Source: Luteimonas mephitis DSM 12574
Lineage (GTDB): Bacteria > Pseudomonadota > Gammaproteobacteria > Xanthomonadales > Xanthomonadaceae
Length of the DNA stretch: 64,000 nucleotides
Direction: 5' to 3'
NCBI RefSeq assembly: GCF_000422305.1
Contig: NZ_KE383816.1
Location: 422,566 to 486,565, forward strand
Shown here one piece after another: positions 35,162 through 44,642 of the stretch; position 1 is the stretch's first letter, and each line of letters begins with the position of its first letter. A model generated the notes under the pieces. That model was given only the letters and a program-made list of their open reading frames with translations. It was not told the DNA's origin and did not search any database. Both the position numbers and the translations under genes were made by a program.

Positions 35162-36652
35162 CTACAGTCCCGGCGGCAGCGTCACCTGGAAGCGTGCGCC
35201 ACCCAGTTCCTGCGAGGGCCCGACGCTCAGTTCGCCGCGATAGCTGCGCACCAGGTCCTGCACGATCGACAGGCCGATGCCGTGGCCCTGCACCCGCTCG
35301 TCGCCGCGGACGCCGCGTTGCAGGACATACGCGATCCGGTCCTCGGGAATGCCCGGGCCGTCGTCGTCGACGACCAGCACCAGGCCCGGCCGCCGGTTGG
35401 GCTGGCTGGCGCCCGGGCCCGCGGTCAGCAGCACCCGCGACTTCGCCCACTTGAAGGCGTTCTCGAGCAGGTTGCCGAGCAGTTCCTGCAGGTCGCCGAG
35501 CTCGCCGTAGAACTGCACGCCCTCGTCGATCTCGAATTCGCAGATCACGCCCTTGCCGGCGTAGATCTTCTCCAGCCCGCGCACGATCTGCTCGGCGTGT
35601 GGCTCGATCGCCACCGGCGCGGCGAACAGCTTGTGGCCGGCGGACGCCGCGCGCCCGAGCTGGTAACCCACCAGGTCGTTCATGCGCCGCACCTGGATGT
35701 CGACCTCTTCGCGCAGTTCGGCTTCGCTGGCGCCGTTGTCCAGGCGCGTGCGCAGCACCGCCAGCGGCGTCTTCAGGCTGTGGGCCAGGTCGGACATCGT
35801 GTTGCGCTGGTGGTCTAGGTTCTCGCGCTCGCTCTCGACCAGCGCGTTGATGCTGTCGGTCAGCGGCTGCAGCTCACGCGGATGATGCTCGCTCATGCGG
35901 TTGGCCTGGCCGCGCTGCACGCGCTTGAGTTCGCTGACCACGTTGCGCAGCGGCCACAGGCTCCAGCGCAGCACGAACGTCTGCAGCAACAGCAGCACCA
36001 CGCCGGCAACCCCGAGGTAGCCCCACAGCGCCGTGCGGTACACGCGCACCTGGCGCGCCAGCGTGCCTTCGTCCTCCATCACGTAGACCGTGTAGGGGCG
36101 TTCGATCTCGACCTCGCTGCTGCTGTCCTGCACCGCCGCGGCGCCGATGCCGTAGCGGAACACCTCGCCCGGCTCGCCGTTGGTCTTGACGATCGGCAGC
36201 GGGCCGCGGAACTCCTCCTGGTTCGGCGCCAGCAGTTCCGCGTCGGGCAACTGCGGGCCGCGGGTGGACATCGACTGCCACGACTGCTGGCCGTCGGCCA
36301 GCACGATCACCGCGTACAGCCCGCTGCCGGGCTGGTCGAAGCGCGGGTCCGGCGGCACTTCGGGCACGAAGATGTCGCCATTGCGGAAGAACTCGACGCC
36401 GCCGACGTAATTGTAGGCGTAGGCCTTGAGGCGATCGCGCTGCACCTGGCCGGCGACGTCGACGAAGGCGCGGTCGAGCGCATACCCGGCAAGCGCGAGG
36501 AAGGCGACCAGGCCCAGACTCGCGGCCATGAGCTGGCGCGCCTGCAGCGAACGCGGCCGCCACGGCAGCAACGGCTTGCGCTGCCCGGTGTCGTGCTTGT
36601 CGGATCGTCCAGGCAACGGCGCCTCGCGGTGGTTGCGGATGTCGCGTGCCAC
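35162..36652 (-). CDS. phoQ: PhoQ-like sensor histidine kinase
   Basis: A 496-residue membrane kinase. TM1 is at about 42-62 and TM2 at about 212-235, enclosing a roughly 145-residue periplasmic sensor with an acidic stretch (DSSSEVEIERPYTVYVMEDE). In PhoQ such acidic stretches bind divalent cations or antimicrobial peptides. A HAMP linker follows, then HisKA with DLAHSLKTPLAVLRTRLDNG (phospho-acceptor His) and HATPase with ENAFKWAK, DDDGPGIPEDR and GHGIGLSIV. It is downstream of phoP by 63 bases on the same strand. The N-terminal 40 residues before TM1 may be overextended. Confidence 0.92.
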   Translation of the reverse strand: MARDIRNHREAPLPGRSDKHDTGQRKPLLPWRPRSLQARQLMAASLGLVAFLALAGYALDRAFVDVAGQVQRDRLKAYAYNYVGGVEFFRNGDIFVPEVPPDPRFDQPGSGLYAVIVLADGQQSWQSMSTRGPQLPDAELLAPNQEEFRGPLPIVKTNGEPGEVFRYGIGAAAVQDSSSEVEIERPYTVYVMEDEGTLARQVRVYRTALWGYLGVAGVVLLLLQTFVLRWSLWPLRNVVSELKRVQRGQANRMSEHHPRELQPLTDSINALVESERENLDHQRNTMSDLAHSLKTPLAVLRTRLDNGASEAELREEVDIQVRRMNDLVGYQLGRAASAGHKLFAAPVAIEPHAEQIVRGLEKIYAGKGVICEFEIDEGVQFYGELGDLQELLGNLLENAFKWAKSRVLLTAGPGASQPNRRPGLVLVVDDDGPGIPEDRIAYVLQRGVRGDERVQGHGIGLSIVQDLVRSYRGELSVGPSQELGGARFQVTLPPGL

Positions 36653-36715
36653 GCCGCCGGCGATGGTCGCGGCGGCGTGGGCCTGGGTGGATTATGGCCG
36701 CGACGCGGCGGGGTT

Positions 36716-37402
36716 TCAGCCTTCGTTGCTGCGCGGGATGGCGAAGCGGTAGCCGCGGCCGCGCACGGTCTCGATCGGCTTGAGCACGCCGTCCGGATCG
36801 AGCTTCTTGCGCAACCGGCCGATGAAGACCTCGAGCACGTTGGAGTCGCGGTCGAAGTCCTGCTGGTAGATGTGCTCGGTCAGGTCGGCCTTCGAGACCA
36901 GCTCGCCGGCATGCATCATCAGGTACTCGAGCACCTTGTACTCGTAGCTGGTCAGGTCGACGTTGCTGCCGTTGACCGTGACCGTCTGCGCGGCAAGGTC
37001 GAGCACCACCGCGCCGCATTCGAGCGTCGGCTTGCTCCAGCCGGCGGCACGGCGCACCAGCGCGTTGACGCGCGCCAGCAACTCCTCGACGTGGAACGGC
37101 TTGACCAGGTAATCATCGGCGCCCTGCTTGAGGCCGTCGACCTTGTCCTGCCAGCTCGACCGCGCGGTGAGGATCAGCACCGGGAACTGCTTGCCTTCCT
37201 CGCGCAGCTGCTTGACCAGCTCCATGCCCGACATCTTCGGCAGGCCGAGGTCGATGATGCCGACGTCGAACGGCACCTCGCGGCCCATGTACAGGCCTTC
37301 CTCGCCATCCTGCGCGGCATCCACCGCAAAGCCCTCGCGCTTCAGGCGCGCGGCGAGGGTCTCACGCAACGGGGCTTCGTCTTCGACGAGGAGGATTCGC
37401 AT
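36716..37402 (-). CDS. phoP: PhoP-like OmpR-family response regulator
   Basis: A 228-residue response regulator. The receiver domain has acidic pocket LVEDEAPLRE, phospho-acceptor Asp51 in IIDLGLPKMSG, Thr79 and Lys101 in YLVKPF. The C-terminal winged helix contains LTSYEYKVLEYL and RDSNVLEVFIGRLRKKL. It is cognate to the adjacent kinase. In Xanthomonadales PhoPQ governs responses to low Mg2+ and cationic peptides, and virulence; the downstream targets here are not known. The preceding PepSY gene ends 75 bases upstream. Confidence 0.95.
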   Translation of the reverse strand: MRILLVEDEAPLRETLAARLKREGFAVDAAQDGEEGLYMGREVPFDVGIIDLGLPKMSGMELVKQLREEGKQFPVLILTARSSWQDKVDGLKQGADDYLVKPFHVEELLARVNALVRRAAGWSKPTLECGAVVLDLAAQTVTVNGSNVDLTSYEYKVLEYLMMHAGELVSKADLTEHIYQQDFDRDSNVLEVFIGRLRKKLDPDGVLKPIETVRGRGYRFAIPRSNEG

Positions 37403-37477
37403 CGGCTACTCCAGAGGTGATGGTTCGAGGGCAACCGTGCCCGGTCGATGTGTCTTGCTTTGTGGAAGCTTGGAAGC

Positions 37478-37903
37478 TCAGTTGTCGTCATCGCGTGTAG
37501 GGGGGCGATTGCGCTGCTGCGGGTCGTCCATGTAGACGCGGATGCGGCCACGCTCGTCCATCACCTTGATGCGGTTGACGTCGCGGCCATCGGACTGCAC
37601 GCGCTCGGCGTTGATGACCCGGCCGCGGGTGCTGCGCTCGATCCTGCGCACCGAATCGGCCATCTCGTCGTCGCGGCGCTGCCGCCGCGCTTCCTGCTGC
37701 CGGGGCTCGGGTGGCCGGGCTTCGCCCATCATCGGCCTCTGCCGGGGTGCGTCGCGCACGGCGTCACCCCTTCCACCGCGGTCGCCCTGGCCGGTCTGGC
37801 CGCGGTCATGGCCGCGCCCCGAGTCCTGCGCCCACGCACCCGCGCTGGCCAGCGACAGCATGCCGGCAGCGATCAATGGCAGGAGGAACGGACGGATGGA
37901 CAT
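37478..37903 (-). CDS. exported PepSY-like protein upstream of phoPQ
   Basis: A 141-residue protein. The start at 37903 gives a signal peptide MSIRPFLLPLIAAGMLSLAS ending AWA-QDSG. A Gly/Arg/Gln-rich, strongly charged middle (about 27-85) precedes a PepSY-like domain (SVRRIERSTRGRVINAERV and INRIKVMDERGRIRVYMDDP-like). PepSY proteins are often peptidase inhibitors or signal modulators in the envelope. Its position ahead of phoP-phoQ on the same strand suggests a periplasmic accessory of the sensor, which is inference. Confidence 0.82.
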   Translation of the reverse strand: MSIRPFLLPLIAAGMLSLASAGAWAQDSGRGHDRGQTGQGDRGGRGDAVRDAPRQRPMMGEARPPEPRQQEARRQRRDDEMADSVRRIERSTRGRVINAERVQSDGRDVNRIKVMDERGRIRVYMDDPQQRNRPPTRDDDN

Positions 37904-38027
37904 GATCTGCAAGACTCCGGGCGTGGTGCCTGACGGGACAATGGGGACGATGATTCTCGAAAGGATGCGGTGAACAGGCCTTAACTTTTCGTTTTTCCAG
38001 GCAGGGGCATTCAGTCGCGGTCGCACC

Positions 38028-38935
38028 TCAGTAGATCTCGGCCACGCAGCAGCGCAACGATCCGCCGGCCGCTTCGATGGCGTCCAGCGGCACCGGGCGC
38101 AGGTCGAAACCGGCACCGTCCAGCACATCGCGGCTGGCCGCCGACAGCGCTGCCGCCGCGCCGGCGCTCATCCAGGCGGTGCCGGACGAGGCGGAAATGG
38201 CATTGCCCGCGAACGCGGCGTGCTCGGCTGGCGCCAGCATCGCTGCGTGCGGCGCGTACAGCGCGGCGATTGCCTCCACCGCGGCCGGCTCGGCAAATCC
38301 GCCCGGGCACACCAGCGCCGCCCGCCCCGCCAGCACCGCCAGCACCACGTTGGTGTGGTACTCGCCCGGCGCCAGGTCGAACATCAAGGTCGCACGCAGG
38401 CCGAAGGCGGCGTGCATCAGCCGCGCGCCGGCCTCGTCGCAGCGCTCGGACAGGCCGCAGAAGCCCAGGCCGCGGGCGCGGTCGATCACCAGCGCGCCGG
38501 TCAGCTCGCAGGGGTGCGGCTGGGTCGACAGGTCGGCTTCCACGTAGCCCAGCGTGTCGCGGAAAAAGCCGCGGATGTCATTGCGCCCGGCTTCGCGCTG
38601 GCGCACGGGATGGCGCATCCGCCCGACCACCAGCCGGCCCGGCGCGGTGGCAAAGACGTTGTTCGGGAACAGTCCGTCGGGCGCCGCCGGATTGCCAGCG
38701 AAGCACAGCGTCGGCAGCACCGATGACAGCGCCGCCTGCAGGCCTCGGTGCTGGGCCCCGGCGCGCGCCGCGTCGAAACCGCCGGCGTCGGCCATGTAGC
38801 GGTTGTCGCTGGCCGACTCGTCGGCGCGGGCGAAGCCGTCGGGCGACACCAGGAACGCGGCCTTCGCGGTGACCGGGCCGAAGTCCGGCGCGCAGCCGCG
38901 GGCGAAGTCGAGGAACGCACGCGCGTCGCGGGTGA

Positions 38936-38939
<4 letters not shown>
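38028..38939 (-). CDS. arginine deiminase/amidinotransferase-superfamily protein
   Basis: A 303-residue pentein-fold protein. Visible family features are FPNNVFATAPGRLVVGRMRHP near residue 90, GEYHTNVVLAVLAG with the catalytic His, and the terminal GGSLRCCVAEIY with the nucleophilic Cys. This is the arrangement of dimethylargininase/CtlX-like enzymes that hydrolyse guanidine groups. Citrulline-forming activity on arginine or methylarginine is likely, but substrate is not proven. Its start overlaps the dusA stop by four bases, so it is the second gene of a two-gene operon. Confidence 0.85.
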
Positions 38940-39970
<1,031 letters not shown>

Positions 39971-40186
39971 CTCAAAACAGGGCCGTGCGGGCGGAAGGCG
40001 CCATTCTCGCCGGTCGCGATTGGCGGGTCCATTCGTGCCGGGCAGTGAACCCGGCCATCCTCGGATCGCTGAACAGGTTCCATTCTCATCGAGAAGGCCA
40101 GCGCTTGTGGACGTTGCAGTCGGCACCATGTATTAGGGGAATCGACGGCACGCGCAGGGATCCGGCGGGGAAACTCAAGGCGGGAG

Positions 40187-40516
40187 ATGACCATGCAATC
40201 TCGAATTCTGGCAGCCATCGTGACGGCGTGCCTCTTCGTCAGCGGCGCCGCCTGGGCGGACAGCGATTGTGTCGCTCCGGCCGGCGAGTGGCAGTCGCGA
40301 GAGGTGCTACGGCAACAGGTCGAGCAACACGGCTGGACGGTCCGGCGCATCAAGGTGGATGACGGTTGTTACGAGGTCAGGGGCACGGACCGCCTCGGCA
40401 ACAGGTTCAAGGCCAGATACGCGCCTGACTCGTTGCAGATCCGCGAGCTGGAAATCCACTTCAGCGATGGCGGCGAAGCGTCCGACTATCTCGACCGCAG
40501 CTGGAAAGTCAAATGA
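40187..40516 (+). CDS. exported PepSY-like protein, first gene of flavin electron-transfer operon
   Basis: A 109-residue exported protein with a signal peptide ending about AWA-DSDC and one PepSY-type domain: SREVLRQQVEQHGWTVRRIK, then DGCYEVRGTDRLGNRFKARY. Proteins of this kind are commonly found beside periplasmic electron carriers and cytochrome b genes. Two Cys (C28 and a second in DGC) could pair. It is the first gene of an operon with a DUF2271 protein, a PepSY-TM reductase and ApbE; the likely role is partner or acceptor in that chain. The ATG at 40193 is an alternative start. Confidence 0.82.
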   Translation: MTMQSRILAAIVTACLFVSGAAWADSDCVAPAGEWQSREVLRQQVEQHGWTVRRIKVDDGCYEVRGTDRLGNRFKARYAPDSLQIRELEIHFSDGGEASDYLDRSWKVK

Positions 40517-40656
40517 CGATTCAAACCTGGCGAACGCCTGCAACCGCGCCAGGGCCACTTGCATCCAACGCCATGGAATCGCCTTCAAACCCGCCTCGAG
40601 CGCGCCCTTTCGGCTCGCAATACCGACCAGCCATTGCATCCACCCGGAGATCCACC

Positions 40657-41127
40657 ATGAACAAGACAGCTGCTTCGCTTTTGCTGGTTGGCGCCCTTGC
40701 ACTGCCAGCGCTGGCGGATGCGCGCCCGGTGACCTTGACCACCCAGATGAAGGATTACGGTGGCGACGGCGCGTACCTGGCGATTTACGTGACCGACGCC
40801 AAGGGGCAGTACAAGAAGACGCTCTGGGTGTCCGGCAAGAAGGCCAAGTACTACAAGAATTTGCGCGACTGGGCACGCGGCAGTGGCATGAAGGCCAGCG
40901 AGTTCGATGGCGTGAGCGGCGCCAGCGTCGGCAGTGGGCGCACATTGAAGGTAACCGTTGAAGTGGCGGATGCGCTGATCGATGCGGGCTACGAAATACG
41001 CGTGGACAGTGCGGTCGAAGACATGCGCGACCACCCCGGCGAAGTGCGTGCGCCGCTGACCACCGCAGGCGCCGGCAAGCCGGTGGCCGGGCGCGGTTAC
41101 GTCAAGTCCCTTACCTACACCATGTGA
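40657..41127 (+). CDS. DUF2271 periplasmic protein, predicted ApbE-flavinylated electron carrier
   Basis: A 156-residue exported protein. The start at 40657 follows a CGGAGA site and gives a signal peptide ending ALADA-RP. The DUF2271 domain contains YGGDGAYLAIYVTDAKGQY and WVSGKKAKYYKNLRDWARG. Residues 84-90 read DGVSGAS, which fits the ApbE target pattern DxxSGA(S/T), in which FMN is attached through a phosphoester to the last Ser or Thr (here Ser90). ApbE is encoded two genes downstream. The protein therefore probably carries covalent FMN in the periplasm and receives electrons from the PepSY-TM reductase encoded next. The flavinylation is predicted, not shown. Confidence 0.88.
   Translation: MNKTAASLLLVGALALPALADARPVTLTTQMKDYGGDGAYLAIYVTDAKGQYKKTLWVSGKKAKYYKNLRDWARGSGMKASEFDGVSGASVGSGRTLKVTVEVADALIDAGYEIRVDSAVEDMRDHPGEVRAPLTTAGAGKPVAGRGYVKSLTYTM
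40906..40926 (+). other. ApbE flavinylation motif (DGVSGAS) in DUF2271 protein
   Basis: Codons 84-90 of the DUF2271 gene encode Asp-Gly-Val-Ser-Gly-Ala-Ser, matching the consensus found in NqrB/NqrC, RnfG and other ApbE substrates (Asp, two residues, Ser/Thr-Gly-Ala-Ser/Thr). The acceptor would be Ser90. Confidence 0.7.
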
Positions 41128-41158
41128 CCGCGAACCGGCCGCAAGACATCCCCCTGCG

Positions 41159-43384
41159 ATGATGCGTCAACTGCATTCGCTGGTTGGCCTGGTTGCGGCC
41201 GTGCTGCTCGTGGTGCTGGCGATCAGCGGTGCCATCCTGTCGCTCGATCCAGCGCTGGATCGACTCGGCGCCACGGTGCCCGCCAGAGGCCAGTTCAGCG
41301 TGGCGACGCTGGCCGGCCGGGTTGCGCAGCACTATCCCGGGGCGGAGCAGATCCAGCGCACGCCCTCGGGCACGATCCTGGTGTACTACGACCGGGACGG
41401 CCAGGTTGGCGTCGATCGGGTCGACCCGCTGACCGGACAGGGCATCGGACCCCATGTGCCCTCGGCATTCTCGCGCTGGCTGAAGAACCTCCACCGGTCG
41501 TTCCTGCTGGACACGCCCGGGCGTGCGGCCGCGGGCATCCTGGCGCTGATCATGCTGATGCTGGCGATCTCCGGGATCGTGTTGCTGGTGAAACGGCTTG
41601 GCGGCTGGCGGCACGTTGCCGGTCCATTGCGAGGCACCCTGGTGCAGCGCTGGCACGCATACGTCGGGCGGATCGTGGTGTTGGGGCTGCTGCTCTCGGC
41701 ACTGACCGGCATCTACATGTCGGCGGTCACTTTCGAATTCATGCCCGATGGCGCGCAGAACGATCCGGACTTCCCATCCGTCGTGGCCACCGGTCCGGCG
41801 GCGGCGGTCACGGCACTGCCGGCCCTGCAGGCAGTCGACCTGAGTGACTTCCGCGAACTGGTCTACCCCTATCCGGGCGACGCGTCAGCCGTCTATTCGC
41901 TGTCGACCACCCAGGGCGACGGGTACGTCGATCCGGTCAATGGCGCCCTCCTGTCCTACCTGCCGCATGACGGCATCGGCAGCACCCACGAGTGGATCCA
42001 TCGGCTGCACACCGGCGAAGGCCTGTGGTGGCTTGGCCTGCTGCTGGGCCTGTGCGCGCTCAGCGTGCCCCTGATGAGCGTGACCGGTACCTTGACCTGG
42101 TGGCAGCGGCGGCGATCGATGCCGCGGATTGCCGGAAACAGCGGCGCACAAGCGGCCGACGCCATCATCCTGGTCGGAAGCGAAAACAACAGCACGTGGG
42201 GGTTCGCCGCCACCCTGCATGACGCGCTGACCCAGGCGGGCCTGCGCGTGCATACGGCCGCGATGAACCAGCTGGCAAGCGAGTATCGCCAGGCAAAGTG
42301 GCTGTTCGTCCTCACCGCCACCTACGGTGACGGCGACCCGCCCAGTTCGGCGCAGCGGTTCCTGGCGCGCCTGCCGAGGCTCAAGGTGAATCCCGACACC
42401 GGCTTTGCCGTGCTGGGTTTTGGCGACCGCCAGTTCCCGCAGTTCTGCGGGTTTGCCCGGGACGCGGACGCCGCCCTGCACGCGCAGGGCTGGCACCGGT
42501 CGCTGGACCTGGAGACCATCGACCGGCAATCGGGCCAGGCATTCACCCGCTGGGGCAACGCCGTGGGCAAGCTACTCGGTCGCGACCTGAGCTTGCTGCA
42601 TACGCCCGTGCGCCCGCGGACGCGCAGCTTCGAGCTGATCGAGCGCGTCGACTATGGCCAGGAGGTACAGGCCCCCACCAGCATCCTGCGCTTCAGGGCG
42701 GTCGCCCGCGAAGGCGTTGCAGGCCGGCTGACGCGCCTGCTCGGGGGCAATGGCCTGCCGCGTTTCGAAGTCGGCGACCTGGTCGGCATCCTGCCGCCCG
42801 GCAGCGCCATACCGCGGTTCTATTCGCTGGCCAGCAAGTCGGGTGACGGCTTCCTGGAGATCTGCGTGCGCAAGCTGCCCGATGGCGTGTGTTCGCAGTT
42901 CCTGCATGGCCTGGACGTTGGCGGGCGCATCGATGCATTCATCCAGTTGCACCCGGACTTCCGCCCGGCGTCGGGCAAGGCCGCCGTCATCCTCATCGGT
43001 TCCGGCACCGGGATCGGGCCATTGGCCGGCTTCATCCGCAACAACACCGGCAAACACCCGATGTACCTGTACTGGGGCGGGCGCGACCCGGCCTCCGATT
43101 TCCTCTATGAGCCCGAACTCGGCGCGTACCTGGCCGATGGCCGGCTCACCGCGCTGCACGCGGCCTTTTCCCGGGTCAAGGACGGCGCCTACGTGCAGGA
43201 CAAGGTGCTCGGCGACGCCCCGCAGATGCGCGAGCTGATTGCGGCCGGCGCCCAGGTGCTGGTCTGCGGCAGCCGCGGCATGGCAAAGGGCATCGCCCAG
43301 GCGCTGGATGAAATCCTCGCCACCGTGGGCCTCGACGTGCAGACGCTGAAGAAGCAGGGACGCTATCGTGAAGACGTTTTCTGA
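41159..43384 (+). CDS. PepSY-TM / flavodoxin / ferredoxin-NADP reductase fusion, transmembrane electron transporter
   Basis: A 741-residue fusion. The N-terminal part (about 1-310) is a PepSY-associated TM unit of four helices with histidines next to the helices (QLHSLVG, LKNLHRSFLL, QRWHAYVGR, WIHRLHTGEG), suited to bind two b hemes as in the siderophore reductase FoxB. A flavodoxin-like FMN domain follows (about 325-465, VGSENNSTWGFA and TATYGDGDPPSSAQ), then FAD- and NAD(P)H-binding domains (about 485-741, RFYSLAS, IGSGTGIGPLAGFI, LVCGSRGMAKG). Cytoplasmic NADPH would reduce FAD, then FMN, then membrane hemes, then a periplasmic acceptor, plausibly the DUF2271 flavoprotein or ferric chelates. 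The apbE start overlaps the stop. Confidence 0.9.
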   Translation: MMRQLHSLVGLVAAVLLVVLAISGAILSLDPALDRLGATVPARGQFSVATLAGRVAQHYPGAEQIQRTPSGTILVYYDRDGQVGVDRVDPLTGQGIGPHVPSAFSRWLKNLHRSFLLDTPGRAAAGILALIMLMLAISGIVLLVKRLGGWRHVAGPLRGTLVQRWHAYVGRIVVLGLLLSALTGIYMSAVTFEFMPDGAQNDPDFPSVVATGPAAAVTALPALQAVDLSDFRELVYPYPGDASAVYSLSTTQGDGYVDPVNGALLSYLPHDGIGSTHEWIHRLHTGEGLWWLGLLLGLCALSVPLMSVTGTLTWWQRRRSMPRIAGNSGAQAADAIILVGSENNSTWGFAATLHDALTQAGLRVHTAAMNQLASEYRQAKWLFVLTATYGDGDPPSSAQRFLARLPRLKVNPDTGFAVLGFGDRQFPQFCGFARDADAALHAQGWHRSLDLETIDRQSGQAFTRWGNAVGKLLGRDLSLLHTPVRPRTRSFELIERVDYGQEVQAPTSILRFRAVAREGVAGRLTRLLGGNGLPRFEVGDLVGILPPGSAIPRFYSLASKSGDGFLEICVRKLPDGVCSQFLHGLDVGGRIDAFIQLHPDFRPASGKAAVILIGSGTGIGPLAGFIRNNTGKHPMYLYWGGRDPASDFLYEPELGAYLADGRLTALHAAFSRVKDGAYVQDKVLGDAPQMRELIAAGAQVLVCGSRGMAKGIAQALDEILATVGLDVQTLKKQGRYREDVF

Positions 43385-44348
43385 AACCCCGCAACCATCC
43401 CTCCCCTCCCTGCAGCGCCACGCCCTCAGCGGCGAGACGATGGGCACCCGCTACAGCGCGGTTTTCTTCGCCGGGGCCGGAATCGATGCATCCGCCGTCG
43501 GCGCCGCCTTGTTTGCGGCCGTGGACAAGGTCGACCGGCAGATGTCCACCTGGAAATCCGATTCGGACCTGAGCCGCCTCAATGCGGCGCCCGCGCAACA
43601 ATGGATCGCCCTGCCCGGGGAACTCATGGCGGTCCTGGACGCCGCCCTGCGCGTTGGCGTGCAGTCGCACGGCGCGTTCGACATCGGCGTCGGTGATCTC
43701 GTCGATGCCTGGGGTTTCGGTCCCGCGGGGCCGGTGCCGGATGAAAGCCGGATAGGCGCGCTGAAGCAGCGCGTGCGTCGCTCCGCATCCGACATCCTGG
43801 AGATCGATCAGGTTCAAAAGCGGGCCCGCAAATCCGCGCCGATCGCGCTGGATCTTTCGGGCATTGCCAAGGGCTACGGCGTGGATGCGCTGGCCAGCTG
43901 CCTGGACGGTCTTGGAATCACCCGCTACCTGGTCGGCATCGACGGGGAAATGCGTGCGAGGGGCCACAAGCCCGACGGGCGGGCCTGGGCCATTGCCATC
44001 GAGAAGCCGGTGGCCGGCGTGCGCGAAGCCATGGGCGTGATGGAGCTGGCAGATGCCGCCATCGCCACCTCGGGCAACTATCGACACCGGGTCGAATTGG
44101 CCGGCACGCAGCATGCCCATACCATGAACCCATTGGACGGCCAGCCTGCAAGCAACCGGCTCGCGTCGGTCACGGTGGTGATGCCAAGCTGCATGCTGGC
44201 CGATGCCTGGGCCACCGCGTTGCTGGTGCTGGGTGAAACCGCGGGCGTGGAACTGGCGCAGCGGCACGGCATGAATGCCTTGTTCGTGCTGCACGATGGC
44301 GACGGCCTGCGGCAGATATCCATCGTTGACGGGCAGCGCGAGCCGTAG
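43368..44348 (+). CDS. apbE: FAD:protein FMN transferase ApbE
   Basis: A 326-residue enzyme that transfers FMN from FAD to Ser/Thr of target proteins in the periplasm. Blocks include SGETMGTRYSAVFF, MSTWKSDSDLSRLN, AFDIGVGDLVDAWGFG, LDLSGIAKGYGVDALA, ATSGNYRH and HTMNPLDGQPA with the Mg2+ site. No clear signal peptide precedes SGETMGT, unusual for ApbE, which is normally exported or lipidated; the start at 43368 overlaps the reductase stop by 17 bases. Either export uses an upstream start not recognised here or the enzyme stays cytoplasmic. Target: the operon's DUF2271 protein. Confidence 0.93.
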   Translation: MKTFSETPQPSLPSLQRHALSGETMGTRYSAVFFAGAGIDASAVGAALFAAVDKVDRQMSTWKSDSDLSRLNAAPAQQWIALPGELMAVLDAALRVGVQSHGAFDIGVGDLVDAWGFGPAGPVPDESRIGALKQRVRRSASDILEIDQVQKRARKSAPIALDLSGIAKGYGVDALASCLDGLGITRYLVGIDGEMRARGHKPDGRAWAIAIEKPVAGVREAMGVMELADAAIATSGNYRHRVELAGTQHAHTMNPLDGQPASNRLASVTVVMPSCMLADAWATALLVLGETAGVELAQRHGMNALFVLHDGDGLRQISIVDGQREP

Positions 44349-44642
44349 GCACGAATCGCCCCGCGAAGGCGTCCGCACGGCTTCCGGGATCCAGCAACGG
44401 TCGCCGCATGTCGACCCAGAGGCAGCGCGGGCTCCCGCCCTCGATCATTCCGCGCGCGGCGGGCGCTGTTCGACGAATCGCGCGAACGCGGCGACGGTCT
44501 CCGCGCTATGGCGATGGTCGTCGTCGACGCCGAGGCGGCACTTCACCGTGACCGGCACGGCGTCTCCAGCGTGGAGACGGCCTCGGGGACGGGCCGCCGC
44601 CCGGCGCTGCTAGACTCGCCGCCCGCGCCTCCGGAGACGACC
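44349..44642. pseudogene. relic joining fragments of a dusA-like and an mntR-like gene
   Basis: On the minus strand, 44511-44584 matches dusA 39488-39561 closely (first 48 bases with three mismatches, then a one-base deletion that breaks the frame). Positions 44464-44507 match the 3' end of mntR (45675-45718) at 38 of 44 bases. Translated, the remnant reads VKCRLGVDDDHR then [15 protein letters not shown] in one frame to a stop near 44442. Most differences from the resident genes are synonymous, so the pieces came from related functional genes, not recent copies. No function is expected. The rest of this gap shows nothing. Confidence 0.7.

Noticed and set aside
44508-44642. In-frame upstream extension of the amidohydrolase gene
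   Set aside because: The extension reads through the dusA-like relic in the wrong strand sense, and the Met at 44643 begins a good signal peptide.
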